Shown here: positions 16,690-26,510 of the stretch, in pieces
How positions within the stretch are numbered: position 1 is the first letter of the stretch
Layout: each line of letters starts with the position of its first letter
Assembly (NCBI GenBank): GCA_018806915.1
Contig: JAGKQI010000087.1
Span: 1 to 64,000, forward strand
Source: Phytophthora colocasiae
Lineage: Eukaryota; Oomycota; Peronosporomycetes; Peronosporales; Peronosporaceae
Reading direction: 5' to 3'
DNA: 64,000 nucleotides
Position numbers and translations under genes: made by a program
The notes under the pieces: model-generated
Databases searched by the model: none
Told to the model about the DNA's origin: nothing
Seen by the model: only the letters and a program-made list of their open reading frames with translations

Positions 16690-18288
16690 GTTTGTACCAG
16701 GCAGATGAGATCCTTCGTCTAAACACTGAAATCGCTCGTCTGCGGTCGGGAACGGGAGGTACCGTCAGTGAAGACGCAGTCGCCGCCTTGCAAGATCAGC
16801 GAACCCAGCACAACGCGAGCGACGAGATTCCGAGCGGCGAATGGCTCGAATCCAGGCACAGCTAGACTCTGCGCTCGGGGATCTCGACTCCCGACTGGCC
16901 GAACTCCGCGAAGCAGGGGAGGCCGAGATCGAACTCCGGGATAAGCTCCAGGATCGCGAACGGGAGCTCGCTGCAGTGCGTTACGATCTCGCTCTCGCTC
17001 AGCGCAGCCTCGATCGCCGGCAGAGGGATGATCCTCTCCCAGGTCAGCAAGCTGCCACGGCCGTACCTGGCGGTCAGGTCCACGCCTCTATAGGGGGAGC
17101 CCGGTTGAGGTTGGAGCTGACCAAGCCCCAAGCGGAATTGCTCACGGCCCGAGCTGAGATCGCGTATCTGGAACGCGAGGCGGAGGATCGTAAGGCTGAG
17201 CTGGCTCGGGAACGTCTCGCCCAGAAGGATACACCTGCATCGGGTCCTCCTGTTCCGTCCTCGGATGTGACCGCCGATGCCGCCGCCATCTCTAGTTTGG
17301 AGCAAGATCTGGCGGATGCCTTGGGGAACCTGGAGATCGTCCAGCACGACCGGGATCAACTCTCCGTCAAGCATCGTATCGCGATCGCCGAACGGGATCA
17401 AGCTGTCACTGATCGGGACCAGGCAGCGCAGGATCTCGATCGGGTTACGGGGATCGGGATCGGATCCAGGCCGACCTGGACGCCGCCACCCAAGATCGCT
17501 TAACGGCTCTCGCGGACTGTGACGTAGCTCGTTCTGCTCGGGACGCGGCCACACAGGAACTGAACCAACTCCAGCAGCAGAACGCAGAGCTCCGACAGGC
17601 TCATCAGGAGCTAGACGCCGATTATGTGAAAGCTGAACAGCAACTGCATCATGCTGAAGATTCTTCTGCTCGGTTGTCCTCATGGATCGCGGATCGGCGG
17701 GTGGCCCATGATACTAAAAGATCTCGCCGCGCCTCCGTCTCTCCTGCTGTCCCTCCGTCGGCGCGCAAACGTCCAGTTCGGAGTTCCTCGGCCCCCCATG
17801 CTCCAGGTGCCGCTGCCGGCGGAGTCGCCGGGACGACCAAGCCCTCCTCGCCCGCGACACCAGCTCCTGCAGGATCAACGGCGAGCCCTCTGGATCTGTT
17901 GGCGAATCAAGCTTCCGGGCAGACTGGAGGGGAGGGAACCGACGTTCCGATCCCCGATCAGGCCTCGATGCCGGCTGATCAGCCAGGATCTGGCCCGCCT
18001 AGCGGCGATCCTCAGGACGAAGAAGAGGATGACTCCGACTACGATCCCAACCACCCGTTCTCGTCGCCGTCCGAAGATGAGAGTCCTGAACGCGGCAGTG
18101 GAGCGAGTCCTGAGACTGGATCGGAACATTCCAGTGAGGCGGAGGAATCAGAGGATGACGACGCCCTACGTATGGCTCGTCAACGGTCTATCTCGTCGGC
18201 TCCTGTTTTCTCCGGTGGTCGCGCCTCGAATTTCGTCTACCGCCCACTCTGCGTTGATCAAGTGGAAGAAGGCTCGTGCAGAGTATGA
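16690..18288 (+). pseudogene. Gypsy-B N-terminal coiled-coil region, frameshifted
   Basis: Homologous to the 527-residue coiled-coil ORF of the nested element. It reads ADEILRLNTEIARLRSG near 16705, breaks near 16830, is open at 16841-17503, breaks near 17448, and is open again at 17626-18288. The last part adds an acidic Ser/Asp/Glu-rich tail (EDEEEDDSDYDP-like) absent from the nested copy. A further shift near 18240 would connect it with the Gag/pol frame (ALIKWKKARAEYEES). The parent protein probably had this extension fused ahead of Gag. It is now inactive. Confidence 0.75.
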
Positions 18289-21082
18289 AGAGAGTGTGAA
18301 GGCTCGTAGTAAAGGTGATCAAGAGCTCTACGACAGGCTGCTCGAGAGCGTTAAGAGCACTTTTGACGACAAGCTCCTGGACGCACTTTGCACGTATCGA
18401 TGGAACGTAACGAAGGAAGACGTGACTGATGCTCACATCATGTCCGAGATTGATGCTATCATCAAGAGCGTCAAGAATCAAACTCTTCCCGACATCGACC
18501 AGCTTTTCGCGAAGGAACTCCGGTTTGACATGAAGGAAACTGATGTTCATGAGAGAGTGCTAAAGTACTTCATGAGCTGCAACCAGATTATCGATGATCA
18601 TGGTTTGAAGACCTGCTTTGAAGGTAACAATGGTCCCAAGGAGAAATGCAAGCTCCTACTCGAATCTTTGGCTCCCAATGAGCTAAAAACGGAGGTGAAA
18701 AACGCGATACGGTTTCAGATCCCCGTCGCTCGTAGCGACGAGAAAAAACTCCACGACTTGATACTGGAAAAAGCGCTTGAGCAAGACCGCGACTTTCGTC
18801 GTCGTAAACGCTCTCGCTACGACGAGCAATTTACCAAGCCTGATAAAGCTCAACGGGTGCAAGGTAAACCTCGCGCAAAAGACCAACGCGGCCGTTCTCA
18901 ACGTGGAGCGAAAGGTGAACACGATTCACGCAGCAGTGCTGCTGATCATGTGGTGGCGAAACCTGCTGCAGATGAAAAGAAATCTGCCGCGCCGCGTGAT
19001 GGCTGCTCGAAGTGCGGTGGACCGCACTACATCTCTTCATGTTCTGCCGCTACAGACGAAGAGAAAAAGGAGCTACCAAAGAAATTCCACCGGCCTCGGC
19101 CTGAGAAGAGCCGTATGAAGCGAATCAAAGAGCGCTTGGGTGGAATCAACAGCGTGATGCTGAACGATGTACTGGAGCTTCAGTACTGTGCCGACACGGG
19201 TTCAGATCGATGTCTAATCAGTCGAACCAACTACAACGAGCTCACGCAACGGGATACCAGTGTGACTTGCGTTCAGTTGGATGTGCCTGTGATCGGAAAA
19301 ACTGTTGGAGGTCACGAAGTCCAGGCTTATGCGTCAGTTGACGTTCGACTTCGACTTCATACCGCTGCCGGTCCAGTGGAACCGGCTAAACCTGTGACCT
19401 GCTTGATCATCGACCAAGATGATGATGAATTCATTGTTGGCAACGACGTGTTGGTGTCCCTGGGTATCGATGTAGACCGCCAACTTGAGCAACTTGCGGG
19501 TAAAAATCGCGACTCAGAAGATGATCCCTTTAAGAGCGATGACGATTTTCGTCCTGGACACCTGAATGATGAAGCCATTCGGGAAGGCATCGACAACTTG
19601 CTAACAAATGCTCTCGAAAATGGATTTCCGAAGGAATTACTTGATGAACTCAGTCGTATCACTACTAAACACGATATCTGGCGCGTAGTGCTATGTGATG
19701 ATCCCCCTGCGAAGGTCCCACCGTACAAACTCCGCCTGAAGCCAGACGCCCAGCCGTACAGATGCCGAGCTCGGCAGTACGCACCACTGCAAACGAAATT
19801 CCTTCACGAGTTTAACCAGACGCTGGTCGATCTTGGGTGGGTGTACAAGAACCCAAGCAGCCGCTGGGCATGCGCTGCTTTGCCCGTACGCAAACCGAAG
19901 GCTGATGAATTTCGACAAGCTGTCGACTACAAGCCACTTAACTCGATGACTGAGCCCATTTCTGGTGTGATGCCAAACTTGAAGACAAAGTTGGAACAGC
20001 TCAGAGGCAAGAAACACTATGGTCTCTTTGATTTCATTCGCAGTTTCTGGCAACTTGGCGTGCATCCCGACAGCAGAGAGATGCTATCGTACATGACCGA
20101 CGAAGGTGTGTTCACACCCACTCGAGTCGTGCAAGGCAGTTGTGATTCAGCGCTCCATTTCCAGGTTTCGATGGAAGATTGCTTCGCTGAGCTATTGAAC
20201 GAGCACTTGCTCATATGGATAGATGACTTGCTGTTCTACTCTGACACGATCCACGACTACTTGATTGCTCTAGAACGGCTATTTGATCTCGTTCATGAAT
20301 TCCAGTTGAAACTGAGTCTGAAGAAATCGGTCCTTTACCAAACGTCAGTGACGTGGTGTGGAGAAGTGATTGACGCTGCCGGCGTCCGCCATGACCCCAA
20401 GCGTATTGAGAGTCTTTATACAATGCCGCCACCTACTACTGCGGGGCAGCTACAGCAATTTATCTGCGCAACAAATTGGATGCGTGATAGTCTCGTTGAC
20501 TACGCACGTACGATCCGGCCGCTTCAAGCCCTACTGGACAAAGTGTTGACTGGGAAGCGGAAGACTAAGCGAGTAGCGTCGGGTATCACAATTTCGATGG
20601 CGAATGACGAGCTGTCGTGCTTTGAACAAGTCAAAGAGCTACTTCAACGCTCCGCAACCATGGTGCACCCCAACAATGACGCGACGTTCTGCTTGTTCAC
20701 AGATGCAAGCGACTACGGGTGGGCCTCGATCGTAACTCAGGTGGCTTCCTGGCAAGCAAACAAGCCAATTACTCAGCAAGCACATGAACTACTGGTATGC
20801 AAAGGAGGTACTTTCAGTGGCGCCCAGTTGAATTGGAGCGTTATTGAAAAGAGGCGTACCCGATCATTTTTTCGTGTGATGACTTGGACTACTTGCTTCT
20901 TCGACCGTGTGGTTTCAAAATATTCTGTGATCACCGCAATCTCGTGCACGTTTTCGCGCCTGGACATGAGCTCAAAAAGCACATCCGAGGTAAACTGCTC
21001 CGTTGGGCAGTCAAGCTCATGGAATACCGCTATACTATCGTGCATATTGAGGGTGCAAGCAACCTGTGGGCTGATATGGTGA
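17651..21082 (+). CDS. Gypsy-B Gag-protease-RT-RNase H polyprotein (frame-broken)
   Basis: The meaningful protein starts near 18240. Gag-like region; zinc knuckle CSKCGGPHYISSC near 19013; protease YCADTGSDRCLIS near 19186; RT with SSRWACAALPVRKP, FDFIRSFWQLGV and active site WIDD at 20216-20227; RNase H starting CLFTDASDYGWASI. Gag and pol share one frame. A one-base loss near 20853 (GAAAAGAGG) shifts the frame; the rest continues in the ORF from 20884. Codons before 18240 are read out of frame over the coiled-coil region. The Trp in place of Tyr/Phe in the RT box, and FWQ rather than YHQ, mark a distinct lineage. Confidence 0.85.
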   Translation: MLKILLLGCPHGSRIGGWPMILKDLAAPPSLLLSLRRRANVQFGVPRPPMLQVPLPAESPGRPSPPRPRHQLLQDQRRALWICWRIKLPGRLEGREPTFRSPIRPRCRLISQDLARLAAILRTKKRMTPTTIPTTRSRRRPKMRVLNAAVERVLRLDRNIPVRRRNQRMTTPYVWLVNGLSRRLLFSPVVAPRISSTAHSALIKWKKARAEYEESVKARSKGDQELYDRLLESVKSTFDDKLLDALCTYRWNVTKEDVTDAHIMSEIDAIIKSVKNQTLPDIDQLFAKELRFDMKETDVHERVLKYFMSCNQIIDDHGLKTCFEGNNGPKEKCKLLLESLAPNELKTEVKNAIRFQIPVARSDEKKLHDLILEKALEQDRDFRRRKRSRYDEQFTKPDKAQRVQGKPRAKDQRGRSQRGAKGEHDSRSSAADHVVAKPAADEKKSAAPRDGCSKCGGPHYISSCSAATDEEKKELPKKFHRPRPEKSRMKRIKERLGGINSVMLNDVLELQYCADTGSDRCLISRTNYNELTQRDTSVTCVQLDVPVIGKTVGGHEVQAYASVDVRLRLHTAAGPVEPAKPVTCLIIDQDDDEFIVGNDVLVSLGIDVDRQLEQLAGKNRDSEDDPFKSDDDFRPGHLNDEAIREGIDNLLTNALENGFPKELLDELSRITTKHDIWRVVLCDDPPAKVPPYKLRLKPDAQPYRCRARQYAPLQTKFLHEFNQTLVDLGWVYKNPSSRWACAALPVRKPKADEFRQAVDYKPLNSMTEPISGVMPNLKTKLEQLRGKKHYGLFDFIRSFWQLGVHPDSREMLSYMTDEGVFTPTRVVQGSCDSALHFQVSMEDCFAELLNEHLLIWIDDLLFYSDTIHDYLIALERLFDLVHEFQLKLSLKKSVLYQTSVTWCGEVIDAAGVRHDPKRIESLYTMPPPTTAGQLQQFICATNWMRDSLVDYARTIRPLQALLDKVLTGKRKTKRVASGITISMANDELSCFEQVKELLQRSATMVHPNNDATFCLFTDASDYGWASIVTQVASWQANKPITQQAHELLVCKGGTFSGAQLNWSVIEKRRTRSFFRVMTWTTCFFDRVVSKYSVITAISCTFSRLDMSSKSTSEVNCSVGQSSSWNTAILSCILRVQATCGLIW

Positions 21083-22659
21083 GCCGTTGGGGTGGTGCGG
21101 GATCAGGTACATCTACAATCCATTTCAAACGAGTGACACGCTCACAGACACGGGCAGCACAGCAACCCATCTTGCGTCCACTTGACCAAGAAGGCTTCAT
21201 CTGGCCATCTTTGGCAGAAATTGCAACGATCCAGAAGGCTCATAAAAGGTCAGCTCCTCGTGCATCTGCAATTGACCAACGTGGTGTGCGCTGTGTCGGC
21301 AACAAAATTTGGATTCCCTCCGCAGCTTCGAATTTCATTCAGCGTCTCTTGATCATTGCACACTGTGGTGCACAGGGACATCGTGGTGAGGCTGTGGTTT
21401 TGAACCACATACAGCGACTGTTCTCGGTTGGTCAGCTCACACAACTTGTGAGGCGTTTTCTCCGCTCCTGTTTGCTGTGTCAGCATGTAAAAGGAGGTAG
21501 GGTGGTCCCGCGACCTTGGGGTGAGCTATACCGTGCTGACATTCGCAATGGAGCCATCCATTTTGATTTTCTCTACCTCGGTGATGGATTTGGAAGTTCG
21601 AAGTATCTACTTGTGCTGAAAGACAACTTCAGCCATTTTTGTGAGTTGGTGCCTTGCGACACGCCTACTAGTGAGGTGACAGTTGAAGCCTTGCTGGACT
21701 GGCATAGCCGCTTTGGCATAGCTCCTGTATGGGTCAGTGATAACGGATCACATTTCAAGAACCAGGTAGTGGCCGAATTATGCAGACGGTTGAAGTGTGA
21801 CCAGAATTTTGTGGTTGCATACAGTCCCTGGATCAATGGCTCAGTGGAGCGCGCCAACAGGGATATTTTGCAAGTTTTACGTGTTATGATTATGGAGTAC
21901 AAGATTTCGCACAACGACTGGATCTACTTAATCCCACTGGTCCAAGCCAACATGAACCATTCTCCCGTGGTTTCTCTTGCTAACAGAGCTCCAGTTGAAG
22001 TGTTCACTGGTTTGCCATGTCCGGCTCCTGCGTACGTGTTGTACCTGCCCGAACAGCAACTTAAGGAAGTCTCGGTTTCTAGTGATGCTATCGAGAAGTC
22101 TCTCGAGAAACTGCGCTCTAGTATCGAGCACATCCACCGTGAGGTTACCGACAAGCGTGAGAAGATAACACTTCTGAACAAGAGAAAGTCCAGAGGGGCA
22201 CAAGTCGTCAACTTTTCTGTCGGTGATTACGTCCTAAGATCACGTGTCGATGAGCGACGACACAGTAAGTTGCTCGTGACATGGGTTGGTCCGTACGTTA
22301 TCACGCGTGCAGACTCTCACTCATTTCGAGTCCGCCACCTCATTACGGGCGCCGAACAAGATGTGCACGCCTCACGCCTAAAGTTCTATGCAGACAGTGA
22401 CTTGGAAGTGACTGAAGAGCTTTTAGAGCATGTTGCTGCCCAAGGCATCGTGCTTAAGGTCCAGCAGCTTATCAAGCACCGATGGAATGAGGATACCCGG
22501 AGCTTCGAGTTGCTAGTGAGCTGGTGTGGGTTGGAAGAGATTGAGGACTCTTGGGAACCACTTCAGGCGATGACTAAGGACGTCCCTGCTCTGGTCCGTG
22601 ACTACGTTGTTGCAGTCAAGGATGACAAGTTGGCCGCTGCTTTTGAGCTATTGGTCTAA
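20884..22659 (+). CDS. Gypsy-B RNase H end, integrase and chromodomain
   Basis: Continuation of Gypsy-B pol: RNase H end (FKIFCDHRNLVHVFAP, VEGASNLWADMVSRW-type tether); integrase zinc region (HCGAQGHRGE...CLLCQHVK); core triad D in HFDFLYLGDGF, D in VSDNGSHFKN, E in NGSVERANRD; and a C-terminal chromodomain (VLKVQQLIKHRWNED...LLVSWCGLEEIEDSWEP). Stop at 22659. No LTR or polypurine tract was found in the next 600 bp. Its relative is at 50186-54190. Confidence 0.9.
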   Translation: MDYLLLRPCGFKIFCDHRNLVHVFAPGHELKKHIRGKLLRWAVKLMEYRYTIVHIEGASNLWADMVSRWGGAGSGTSTIHFKRVTRSQTRAAQQPILRPLDQEGFIWPSLAEIATIQKAHKRSAPRASAIDQRGVRCVGNKIWIPSAASNFIQRLLIIAHCGAQGHRGEAVVLNHIQRLFSVGQLTQLVRRFLRSCLLCQHVKGGRVVPRPWGELYRADIRNGAIHFDFLYLGDGFGSSKYLLVLKDNFSHFCELVPCDTPTSEVTVEALLDWHSRFGIAPVWVSDNGSHFKNQVVAELCRRLKCDQNFVVAYSPWINGSVERANRDILQVLRVMIMEYKISHNDWIYLIPLVQANMNHSPVVSLANRAPVEVFTGLPCPAPAYVLYLPEQQLKEVSVSSDAIEKSLEKLRSSIEHIHREVTDKREKITLLNKRKSRGAQVVNFSVGDYVLRSRVDERRHSKLLVTWVGPYVITRADSHSFRVRHLITGAEQDVHASRLKFYADSDLEVTEELLEHVAAQGIVLKVQQLIKHRWNEDTRSFELLVSWCGLEEIEDSWEPLQAMTKDVPALVRDYVVAVKDDKLAAAFELLV

Positions 22660-23287
22660 GTGCACAATGTGTGGGTGCAGGTGTGGTGGAAGCGTTGCTG
22701 TTGCAGCATTTCTGCCCTACCGGCAACGTATCCAGTGGATACACGTCCGTTTGCGACAGCAGTGCTGTTGCGACAACAATCACAGTGTGATTCGGTGCTA
22801 ATGTAGCGAATGCTATTTGGTAACGTTGGGTTGTGGTAGTATCACTCCCTGTGTACAACTATGGCAGTAGCCATGGATACACTGTATGGTGAAAAAGTGA
22901 TGACACAATTGTGACGTAATTGTTGAGTCAGATGGTGTCACTGACATTTATTATGACTGAAGTTCAGTACATTTTAAATTGGTACCGTGTACCATAATGA
23001 TTGTCAAGGCTCTTCCAAGTGCTGCGTTCGCTGTGCGAGTGTGTGCAAGTCTTGGGGGGAATTGTAGCGTGGGGCTCAGGTTGAAAGCCTTACCCTCTCG
23101 CACATCGATCGGTGTATGCGGTTGCAGTACGATCGGCTGGTACAGGTTGCAGTTGCAGTTGCAACTGCAGCAACAAGGACTGACTTCATAAGGACGTCCG
23201 TTTAGCTCGCAGTAGCGAGTAGTTTAGCAGAACAGGACTTTAGACACTTTCCTTTTTGCTTCCAAGCAAGCAATACAATCGGCAAGA
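22660..23287. other. Intergenic, nothing recognised
   Basis: No gene seen. There are short self-complementary stretches around 23150 (GTTGCAGTTGCAGTTGCAAC). This should contain the 3-prime end of Gypsy-B and whatever joined it to the CRN fragment. Confidence 0.4.
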
Positions 23288-23869
23288 ACTTGTTACCGGA
23301 AGTGCCAGCTTCCCCAACTGTGTGTTTACCGTCTTCGTCTCGTGGACGTACTACATGCCCCCAAAACTCTTCCAGAAATGGTCGCTCGAGTGATGCGATC
23401 GATCGATTACAATAGCATCCGCCAGACGCTTGGCAGAAGTTTGTCGAGCGATATTCCTCTGGAAAGAGCGTGGCAAATGGAATTTTACAAGGCTGCGTAC
23501 CGCAGCACACCAAGCACTTTTGTGACGTCTGCCGACGTGGGTGCGTTGTTCGGGTCCAGTGGGTTCGTTGATTTTACAATTGATGGAGGTGACATCTTTT
23601 GGGGCATCGAGTTACTGAGAGAAGCCAGCAACTTGAAGGAACACATCGAACGATTTTCCCCTGGTGGTAGCTACTCCTCACTTGAGTTGAGTGATTTCTG
23701 TCTAATTGACTTCAGGCGTGTTGCTTCGATTGACCATGTGCCGATCAAACGTATAACGGCAGATATGCTCGTCTGCAACAAGCTCTTCGTCGTATGTTAT
23801 GACGCACAAGTGGCAGATGTTGTGGCGTTTAATTCTGCCATGGATGTCGTCTACAAGAGACGTTTTTGA
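23288..23869 (+). pseudogene. CRN effector C-terminal nuclease-like domain fragment
   Basis: An open frame of about 190 residues without its own convincing ATG. The block ERAWQMEFYKAA, ADVGALFGSSGFVDFTI, FWGIELLREASNLKEHIERF, GGSYSSL and DFCLIDFRR matches the conserved C-terminal domain of many Crinkler proteins. That domain has been proposed to have a restriction-endonuclease-like fold. The LFLAK and HVLVVVP N-terminus is missing. It is most likely a 5-prime-truncated CRN gene, since nothing resembling a signal or header precedes it. Confidence 0.6.
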
Positions 23870-24715
23870 GATTAGTCTGCTTCAACATGAAATGATGATC
23901 TTACCAATGTGTTGAAAGCTTGATGCCGTTGATGCAGAAAATAAAGGTGAACATTTTAAGGCAGCACAGAAGCGCTAATACCAGCGCACACGCGACGCTC
24001 GCTTCGCCTTGTAGGAGAAGAACCGGATGTCGATCTTCGGTCGAAAGCTTCGCTATCTTAAGCTGCTAGTGTGCGCGGGAAAGAAAGAAGGTTGGAGAAT
24101 TCGAGGCGACAAGAGCATTGGGTTGCGTGTGTATTGATACAATGCTTACGACTCGATCGAGGGGCGAGAAGTGCAGGAGTGAGACACCCTCAGACTGTAG
24201 GGACAGAAGATAAGGCAAGGTGACAAAGGGTTTGTACATATATTCGCTGATCTTCCGCTGCTAACGCACTATACACGTATACATTATATATTAGTCCGTT
24301 TTTAATTCAAAAACAATATATTTACATATTGTAGTTTTTAAAATTAAAATTTATTTTAGTAATATTTTGTAAAACAAAATTAACATCAAAAAATTATAAA
24401 TTTTCAAAGGTTTCTCACCGCAGCTCTCGATGTAGTGCGCTTCCGGGGCCAGAACTTGGCACGAGCATGTACTGTAGAACCAATTGGTGCACTTTGTGGC
24501 ATCTTCTCCGTGTGTGTACGGCGCATATGCCAGGTATCTCTTCTACCGCAACTACCGACGCCACGTTAGCATCGCCGGATCGGCGCTGGGACCCATCCGG
24601 CGGCCAATCACAGTGTCCGACAAATAGGTCAAAAAGTGTGACCCATAGGTGTGATACACACAATTGTGATTTGGTACCCAAGTGGAGCCACTCAAAGAGA
24701 AGATCACCCTAGGAA
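23870..24715. other. Intergenic, AT-rich
   Basis: Contains AT-rich DNA at 24285-24410 and no convincing ORF. A possible first exon of the next gene would lie near the 3-prime end but cannot be placed. Confidence 0.4.
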
Positions 24716-25220
24716 TCATGTGGCTACGACCCCCAGAAGTCCCGCGTGGCGGAGGACACGCTCGCCGACTTCCTGCGTGCGCCTCTCACTGGCGATCTGA
24801 ATGAGGTGCCTGGCATCGGTAAGGCGGCAGTGGCTAAGCTCGGCTCTTCGGACGACGGTGAAGACGCAGTAACGAACACGTTCCAGCTCATCGGCAAGTT
24901 CCTCATGCTCAAGGTGCGTCATCTGGTGGGGAAGGGGTCGTTGCTATACTAATGAGGTTTGCATACTTTGTTTAGGCCAACTCGGAGGAGGACGAGGACG
25001 ATGTGATCGACTGTGCGGCCCACTGCGACGCCTTTTGGTTTTGGCTCAAAACCAAGGGCATTACGGCCTACAGAAGGTGGGAGACTGGTAATATGACATG
25101 TTATCGACTGGATAGCTTACCAATTTTGTTGCTTATGTTTACAGTGGTATTGTCATGGCCATTGCCGAGAAAGTAAACACGATGCTGCCTGGTATTTATG
25201 ACGCGGCAGAGTTCCAGTAA
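24716..25220 (+). CDS. Small helix-hairpin-helix protein, BAF-like, three visible exons
   Basis: Exons 24716-24913, 24976-25076 and 25145-25220. Introns of 62 and 68 bp have GT...AG ends, with a CTAAT branch-like site in the first. The product, about 120 residues, has an HhH motif (EVPGIGKAAVAKLG), then FQLIGKFLML, CDAFWFWLKTKGI and MAIAEKVNTMLPG. The order and spacing resemble barrier-to-autointegration factor (AGIGxxLGxxL...LGQFLxLK...FxxWL), a DNA-bridging chromatin protein; this is a tentative fold-level call. A stop lies in frame just upstream (TAG 24712), preceded by an AG, so the true start is probably in an unseen short upstream exon. Confidence 0.6.
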
Positions 25221-25457
25221 TCTCCAAGAGGAAAGAATGCAAAGATGAGCTGAAGGACTTGAGGACACTGCTAAGGGGCTACTGCCAAGCAGCTAGTTCT
25301 TTGCATTGATCACTCACAGGAGCAGAAACGGAGAAGCAAATAAAGGAAATGGAATTGTGATCCTAACACTGTGCTGATTCACTGACGTTGATTGAAAAAT
25401 TGCCAAAAGACGATAACTACTTCTCTAAACTACAGGTTGCGGTCGTTGGCTGCTACG

Positions 25458-26444
25458 TCAATGTAATCTCCATGTGCTGCGGTCCTGCTCAGTGTGCGTG
25501 CGGCCGACAGGAGCGAAAAAGGAGTCCGTGTCCCACGAATATGGGAGTGAGGGGAAGAGCTCGCTGCCCGCAGGGTTTGAGGCGGTGTACAGCGTCCCAG
25601 TCGTCCCGAAATCCAGACACTCATTCAGCATGCGTATCTCGAGCATTTTATCCGTGGATCGGCTTTCGCGGCGCTCCGGCATCGGGGCAACCGGTAAGAT
25701 GAGGTCGTGCAGCTCCTCCACCGAGAAATTGAACGCCTGTTCCGACGACGCGCTCGTAGGAGTTCCATTTGTCTCCTCGCTGGCCTTCAAGAAGCCAACG
25801 GGGTCTGTAATCCATCGCGGAGCACTTTTGGCTAGAGGGGAGTTCGTGGCAATGGCGAAGTTGTTACGTTCTGTCAACTGCGATGCCCGATTATAACTCT
25901 CGTTCTCGCGCTTGATCGTCTTTGCCGGCGTAGTAGTGGGAGTCCCATCAGATGATCGCATTAGCTCTGTGAACGTGCGTTTACGTTTGGTAGCGGAAGT
26001 AGCGTCGATCATCGATCGTACACCGTTGGCTGGAGGACGTCGACTGATGAAATCAGCCAATTGCTGCGGATGACAGCGCACGAGGTGGTGGTGACTGAAC
26101 GTGCAGACACTGGACTGGGTCTTAGTCCACTTGCGGAATCCAAAGTTGTTGAGCTGGCGCTGGAAGCTGGCGAACTTGCCGTGCTTGAAGTACTTGGGTA
26201 GAACGACGAGTTCAAGTCGTTTGGTGTCGAAGATTTGGAAGTAGGCGCCGTCCTTGGACCACGTCAGGATCGACTGGTCCTCGTAGTGGAGGATATCGTA
26301 GAGACTACGCAAGAACTTGGGCACCCTCATCGCTCGAAGTGTACTCGCCTTGGAGGCTGTGGAGGGGACTACGACACCAACAACATTGCGCTCCGGGTGG
26401 CTGCTGAGCTGCTGCATGGGCGGCATCCTCATTCTGTGCATCAT
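25458..26444 (-). CDS. HSF-type transcription factor
   Basis: A 328-residue protein from ATG 26444, in good context (TTCGCCATGATG). Residues of about 41-125 are a heat-shock-factor DNA-binding domain: VPKFLRSLYDILHYED, ILTWSKDGAYFQIFD, LPKYFKHGKFASFQRQLNNFGFRKW (recognition helix) and FSHHHLVR. A basic KRKR near residue 155 may be a nuclear signal. The rest is low-complexity, with no clear HR-A/B coiled coil, typical of the expanded HSF-like family of stramenopiles. It binds DNA in the nucleus; targets are unknown. The upstream TTG extension to 26498 was not used. A core promoter lies at 26496-26510. Confidence 0.9.
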   Translation of the reverse strand: MMHRMRMPPMQQLSSHPERNVVGVVVPSTASKASTLRAMRVPKFLRSLYDILHYEDQSILTWSKDGAYFQIFDTKRLELVVLPKYFKHGKFASFQRQLNNFGFRKWTKTQSSVCTFSHHHLVRCHPQQLADFISRRPPANGVRSMIDATSATKRKRTFTELMRSSDGTPTTTPAKTIKRENESYNRASQLTERNNFAIATNSPLAKSAPRWITDPVGFLKASEETNGTPTSASSEQAFNFSVEELHDLILPVAPMPERRESRSTDKMLEIRMLNECLDFGTTGTLYTASNPAGSELFPSLPYSWDTDSFFAPVGRTHTEQDRSTWRLH

Positions 26445-26495
26445 GGCGAAAAGCGGGGACGATGAACAGACAGAAAGAACTGCTTCGAGGAGATC

Positions 26496-26510
26496 CAATT
26501 GCGAAGTGAG
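26496..26510 (-). promoter_or_regulatory. Oomycete initiator plus flanking promoter region, HSF gene
   Basis: The minus strand reads CTCACTTCGCAATTG. TCACTTC (26503-26509) matches the oomycete initiator consensus TCAYTYY, and CAATTG sits where the flanking CAWTTT element is expected. It lies about 60 bases upstream of the ATG. Confidence 0.6.

Noticed and set aside
16862..17683. 273-residue minus ORF opposite the Gypsy-B coiled coil
   Set aside because: Shadow frame of the same coiled-coil coding sequence.
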